Source: Deltaproteobacteria bacterium (GTDB taxonomy: Bacteria > Bdellovibrionota_C > UBA2361 > JAAYZI01). From it: DNA of 9,023 nucleotides. The stretch covers positions 1 through 9,023 of the forward strand of contig JAAYZI010000194.1 of the NCBI GenBank assembly GCA_012514925.1, read 5' to 3'. Below, piece after piece: positions 6,845 through 9,023 of this stretch. The stretch's first letter is position 1. Every line of letters starts with the position of its first letter. The notes under the pieces were generated by a model. The model did no database searches. It was not told the DNA's origin and worked only from the letters and a program-made list of their open reading frames with translations. The position numbers and the translations under genes were made by a program.

Positions 6845-6882
6845 GATTTTGTGCAATCAATTCCGTACGTGAACGGTTACCT
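6845..6882 (+). repeat. Left arm of a 38-bp inverted repeat
   Basis: It begins gattttgtgcaatcaattcc and ends gaacggttacct. The reverse complement occurs at 7596-7633 with a single mismatch (G at 6865 against A). It starts eight bases after the stop codon of the second WD40 gene. A 38-bp match of this quality is far beyond chance in a 9-kb window. Confidence 0.93.
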
Positions 6883-6898
6883 GGCAAATAATTCCAGC

Positions 6899-6912
6899 TG
6901 TGGCTGACCACA
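6899..6912 (-). terminator. Weak hairpin downstream of the M23 gene
   Basis: TGTGG and CCACA form a perfect 5-bp stem with a 4-base loop, starting about 11 bases past the stop codon of the M23 gene on the - strand. A T-rich stretch precedes the hairpin in that orientation rather than following it, so it is not a textbook intrinsic terminator. It lies between the inverted-repeat arm and the gene. Confidence 0.2.
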
Positions 6913-6923
6913 AAAACAAGACG

Positions 6924-7592
6924 CTATAGAAGTGATAACGGATCGGGGTATTCGACCTGCAGCCGTTCGATATCAGTAGGGTGACCGTATCCGTCAAGTT
7001 TGTCCAAACCAGTTTTAACAAAAACATCGAAGACGTTTTTGAGCACCAACTGTACATGCAGATGAGGCCACCAATTGCCATTAAAAGGCGGAGAACCTAC
7101 CTGTGCCAGAACTGTCCCAGAGCGATAGTGCCTCCCCGGAGCGACTTGCACTTCTGCTAAATGGGCAAATATCACCACAAGATCTCGCTCAGATGTATCT
7201 GGCCGGGCAATAACTCTAGGGCCCCAGCCGCCGTTTTGATCTTCGTCATCATCCACAACGAGGATTTCAGCGTGCCACGGCAAGACAACCGGAGTCTCCG
7301 CCGGAACATTGAAATCTGTTCCCAGGTGTAGATATGTACCCGTATGATCGAGATAGCTCCCCCGGAACATAAAGGCGCGATTCTCAAGATAGCCTCCATA
7401 CGACCAGGCACAGCCACGTGATTGCTGGAGCCCTGTGATAAACGCCTCTGCTTGGACGGCATCCAGCATAGGACCCGACTTGCCTAGGTTGCCGGTGAAA
7501 TGTTTTTGGGCTTCCTGGTCGAGATTGACTCGGCATGCAGCCTTCCCGGTTAATGACGGGAATAGCCTAATGTCCATCGGCAAATTATTCAT
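6924..7592 (-). CDS. M23-family metallopeptidase-like protein, no signal peptide
   Basis: This 222-aa protein has the complete M23 (LytM/lysostaphin-type) zinc set: H89 and D93 in HLGTD, H144 in FAHL, and H177/H179 in PHLHV. Family knowledge assigns H89, D93 and H179 as zinc ligands and the other histidines to catalysis. The strand-rich core between them has the usual order (TPVVLPWHAEI, GWGPRVIA, GTVLAQVG). Unlike most M23 enzymes, which cut peptidoglycan peptides in the envelope, it has no signal peptide or membrane anchor. Its NGNWWPHLHVQ wording reminds me of M23-like domains in cytosolic class III aminotransferase/phosphotransferase fusions; that is from memory. The ATG at 7592 has little Shine-Dalgarno character (ggttacc nearby), so the start is less sure; M6 at 7577 is no better supported. 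The whole gene sits between the arms of a 38-bp inverted repeat, suggesting acquisition as a cassette. The fold is secure; the substrate is unknown. Confidence 0.85.
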   Translation of the reverse strand: MNNLPMDIRLFPSLTGKAACRVNLDQEAQKHFTGNLGKSGPMLDAVQAEAFITGLQQSRGCAWSYGGYLENRAFMFRGSYLDHTGTYLHLGTDFNVPAETPVVLPWHAEILVVDDDEDQNGGWGPRVIARPDTSERDLVVIFAHLAEVQVAPGRHYRSGTVLAQVGSPPFNGNWWPHLHVQLVLKNVFDVFVKTGLDKLDGYGHPTDIERLQVEYPDPLSLL

Positions 7593-7595
7593 AAA

Positions 7596-7633
7596 AGGTA
7601 ACCGTTCACGTATGGAATTGATTGCACAAAATC
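7596..7633 (-). repeat. Right arm of the 38-bp inverted repeat
   Basis: This is the inverted partner of 6845-6882, with 37 of 38 positions matching. In the direction of the M23 gene it ends gaacggttacct, four bases before the start codon, so it supplies the 5' leader of that gene. Outside it, at 7640-7652, lies a small CCCC/GGGG hairpin that is not shared with the left arm. Confidence 0.93.
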
Positions 7634-7711
7634 AGCCGTCCCCGATCAGGGGGTGACCACTTTTTTCTTAATATAACAGATTGCAACTGTCGCTACAGCA
7701 GGAATACTGCG

Positions 7712-8434
7712 CTATAGAATTTTCTCGTAAACTCGCATAGGGTCATCAAGCATGGTCAGGTGATCTACAACTTGGTATCCTAGACACTCATAGAATTTGT
7801 GGCAGCGGTAATTTTCCGGACAATCTTCAGTATAGGCTGCCATTTTTGAAGAGCCAAGCAGTGTTGCCATTCCTTCTATATGGCCGAGAATTTGAGCTCC
7901 TATTCCATTTCTACGGTGGTCAGGATGGACTCCAAACCAACTAAGCCACACCCGGTCTTGTTCCTCTGGATGTTGGTAGCAGCCGGCCGTTGCGACAAGT
8001 CCGCCGTTTAAATAATACAAATAGTCGGCGTGTATCAACATTTCGCGGCCCAGCGCTGGTTCATGAAACAGCCGTTTATCTGCTACAAAGTGCCGGTAGT
8101 TTCGTTCAATTTGTTCATGATCTTCGGGAGCGGTAAAACACTGAAAGGTCAAGTTCAGCGCCTCTTTGAAAGTTTGCTCTGATAATACCTGAGGGGTGAG
8201 GTGATACAGCACTTCTGGAAATATGTGTGGGCCTGCGGCTTCAGTTACCACCTGCAGGTAGAGCGGTGGCCTAGCGGGCATGTGCAATTGATCCGCCGAG
8301 ATAGTTTGATTTAGGTCAGATTGCTTCAAGTCAGAAGGTGAAGTTACATCTTCCTGGGGGAAAAACTGACTTTCCGCAAGGTTCGGCTCAAAAAGGGGGC
8401 CGTTCTTAGGCCCTAACAGGTTAGGATTCCTCAT
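7712..8434 (-). CDS. GNAT-family N-acetyltransferase
   Basis: This is a 240-aa protein. The acetyl-CoA binding motif A is present as VWLSWFGVHPDHRRNGIGAQ (162-181), with the R/QxxGxG signature at R174-G179. Motif B is KFYECLGYQ at 213-221. Strands before these (LYYLNGGLVATAGCY) fit the GNAT fold. It should transfer an acetyl group from acetyl-CoA to an amine; the sequence does not reveal the substrate. Residues 1-60 are a proline-, serine- and asparagine-rich extension without predicted fold, longer than usual for this family. The start at 8434 is supported by ggaga (8442-8446 on the complementary strand) seven bases upstream; M52 is an alternative that would remove most of the extension. No neighbour is clearly related. 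It shares the strand of the M23 gene, 119 bases away, with an inverted-repeat arm between, so co-transcription is doubtful. Class is confident; specific function is open. Confidence 0.87.
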   Translation of the reverse strand: MRNPNLLGPKNGPLFEPNLAESQFFPQEDVTSPSDLKQSDLNQTISADQLHMPARPPLYLQVVTEAAGPHIFPEVLYHLTPQVLSEQTFKEALNLTFQCFTAPEDHEQIERNYRHFVADKRLFHEPALGREMLIHADYLYYLNGGLVATAGCYQHPEEQDRVWLSWFGVHPDHRRNGIGAQILGHIEGMATLLGSSKMAAYTEDCPENYRCHKFYECLGYQVVDHLTMLDDPMRVYEKIL

Positions 8435-8441
8435 CTTTTTG

Positions 8442-8498
8442 TCTCCGCGTTATTTTCCGGTGAGGCGAAAAACGCAGATGCTCCTAGAAGCATTTGCG
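8442..8498 (-). promoter_or_regulatory. Overlapping hairpins beside the GNAT ribosome binding site
   Basis: Two stem-loops lie just upstream of the acetyltransferase. One pairs gcgtt and following T residues (8447-8454) with aaaaacgc (8468-8475), with a bulged base, and abuts the ggaga ribosome binding site. The second pairs 8473-8482 with 8489-8498 over ten positions with a six-base loop; one pair is a G-T wobble on the + strand and a C-A mismatch on the - strand. They share three bases, so both cannot form fully at once. A role in translation control is conceivable but unproven. Confidence 0.25.
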
Positions 8499-8714
8499 CT
8501 GCCACGGCTGACCTCAACGGAATCGACGCAAACTACAGACTATTTGTTAAACGTCAGCAAACAGCGAAACCAAGCCGACGCCCTGCGCCCGCTTTCGGGT
8601 ATACAGAGTTCTGGAGACAAAAAGCCGATCTATGAGCGACAGCAGCAACCGTTTGCTCAGAGACCTGCGAAAAACACAGCTCCTGACCTCAGAAGCAAGG
8701 TAACATGGGTGCTC

Positions 8715-8743
8715 TTGGTATGCAATCGCAAGTAACTTAATAT
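8715..8743 (+). promoter_or_regulatory. Possible sigma70-like promoter pointing right
   Basis: TTGGTA at 8715-8720 and TAATAT at 8738-8743 are separated by exactly 17 bases. Each matches four of six consensus positions. No gene follows within the window, so this would drive either a gene beyond the right edge or a small RNA. AT-rich sequence produces such matches by chance fairly often. Confidence 0.22.
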
Positions 8744-9023
8744 TTAATATTCATGTGAACGGATACGGGAGGTGTTTAAACTTCGAGAGATCGGCAATGC
8801 TCTCTACGATTTGTAGTCGCTAGACAGCTCCATAGTTCCAAGAAGGCTTATAGAGGTTCTTCCTTTTTTTCTCCATGATAATAGCACCAGCATCACATCG
8901 AGTCCCTAGATCTTGATTTCTATTAATTCTGGTGTTGTTCCATCTGCGAAGGGTCTGTTATATACCCGTTTACACTGCAGCGAAGGCTTTGGCAGGTCGC
9001 GCTGTGCTCGTTGAGGTTTTTAC

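Larger units (their letters stand above)
6845..7633. mobile_element. Candidate inverted-repeat cassette carrying an M23 gene
   Basis: This 789-bp unit is bounded by the two 38-bp arms and contains only the M23 metallopeptidase gene on the - strand. The right arm forms that gene's upstream region, ending four bases before its ATG. No transposase is present, so if mobile it would depend on one elsewhere, like a MITE-type or insertion-cassette element. I see no target-site duplication: the flanks read ttgtg on the left and agccg on the right. The alternative is a local inverted duplication of the upstream region of the peptidase gene. The repeat is certain; mobility is inference. Confidence 0.4.
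8435..9023. other. Non-coding or unassigned end region
   Basis: I see no supportable gene in these 589 bases. A 98-codon open frame on + (8439-8735) has no ribosome binding site, an unremarkable composition and no recognisable motif, so I treat it as chance. Further right, frames on both strands are interrupted by many stops. Landmarks are an AT-rich patch at 8738-8751, a gtgaacggatac word at 8755-8766 resembling part of the 38-bp inverted repeat, and a seven-T run at 8873-8879 without a convincing stem before it. A weak promoter-like pair near the right end (TTGTTC 8935-8940, TATATA 8959-8964) could serve a gene beyond the window. No tRNA or rRNA is recognisable. Confidence 0.5.

Noticed and set aside
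7640..7666. CCCC/GGGG hairpin followed by six T as a terminator
   Set aside because: The T run starts eight bases after the stem and would act on + strand transcripts, but no + strand gene lies nearby to be terminated.
8435..8624. 12-bp inverted match (ggagacaaaaag) between 8613-8624 and 8435-8446
   Set aside because: A 12-base match is expected about once or more by chance in a window of this size; no extension on either side.
8439..8735. 98-codon + strand open frame
   Set aside because: No ribosome binding site, no motif, and it overlaps the hairpin-rich leader of the divergent acetyltransferase gene.

Overview
The window is a gene-dense bacterial segment. Short intergenic gaps, Shine-Dalgarno-spaced starts, a GTG start and an ATGA stop/start overlap all point to bacteria. 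Base composition looks intermediate, roughly half GC by eye. Nothing in the sequence (no rRNA, tRNA or lineage marker) lets me name the organism.

Left part (155-4136, + strand): a tight three-gene operon. Gene 1 is a 620-aa protein with an N-terminal HExxH metallopeptidase-like module, a charged coiled-coil-like middle and a C-terminal von Willebrand A (VWA) domain with an intact MIDAS. Gene 2 is an orphan 120-aa protein. Gene 3 is a 575-aa MoxR/CobS-type AAA+ ATPase whose Walker B aspartate is replaced by glutamine. AAA+/VWA pairs (MoxR-VWA, CobS-CobT, RavA-ViaA) are established working partners in which the VWA protein links the ATPase motor to a substrate, so the operon probably encodes a remodelling or chelatase-like machine with a possible protease activity. 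The substrate is unknown.

Middle part (4265-6836, + strand): a family of tandem paralogues. Two full-length proteins (383 and 379 aa) share an approximately 85-aa helical N-terminal domain followed by a seven-repeat WD40 beta-propeller. They are translationally coupled by ATGA, and their repeats are close to identical at DNA level with a 129-bp period. Upstream lies a third, broken copy (4265-4500) that has lost about 29 codons and is frameshifted after a run of seven G. The cluster therefore looks like an actively duplicating and decaying repeat-protein locus. Whether the WD40 proteins are recognition or scaffold partners of the AAA+/VWA machine is an inference from adjacency and shared strand only.

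Right part (6845-8434, - strand): an M23-type metallopeptidase gene without signal peptide, framed by a 38-bp inverted repeat with one mismatch, as in a small mobile cassette without a transposase. A GNAT-family N-acetyltransferase follows, with hairpins next to its ribosome binding site. The last ~590 bp (8435-9023) hold no gene I can support.

The most interesting items are the WD40 tandem family with its relic, the inverted-repeat cassette around the M23 gene, and the HExxH-VWA / orphan / altered-Walker-B AAA+ operon.
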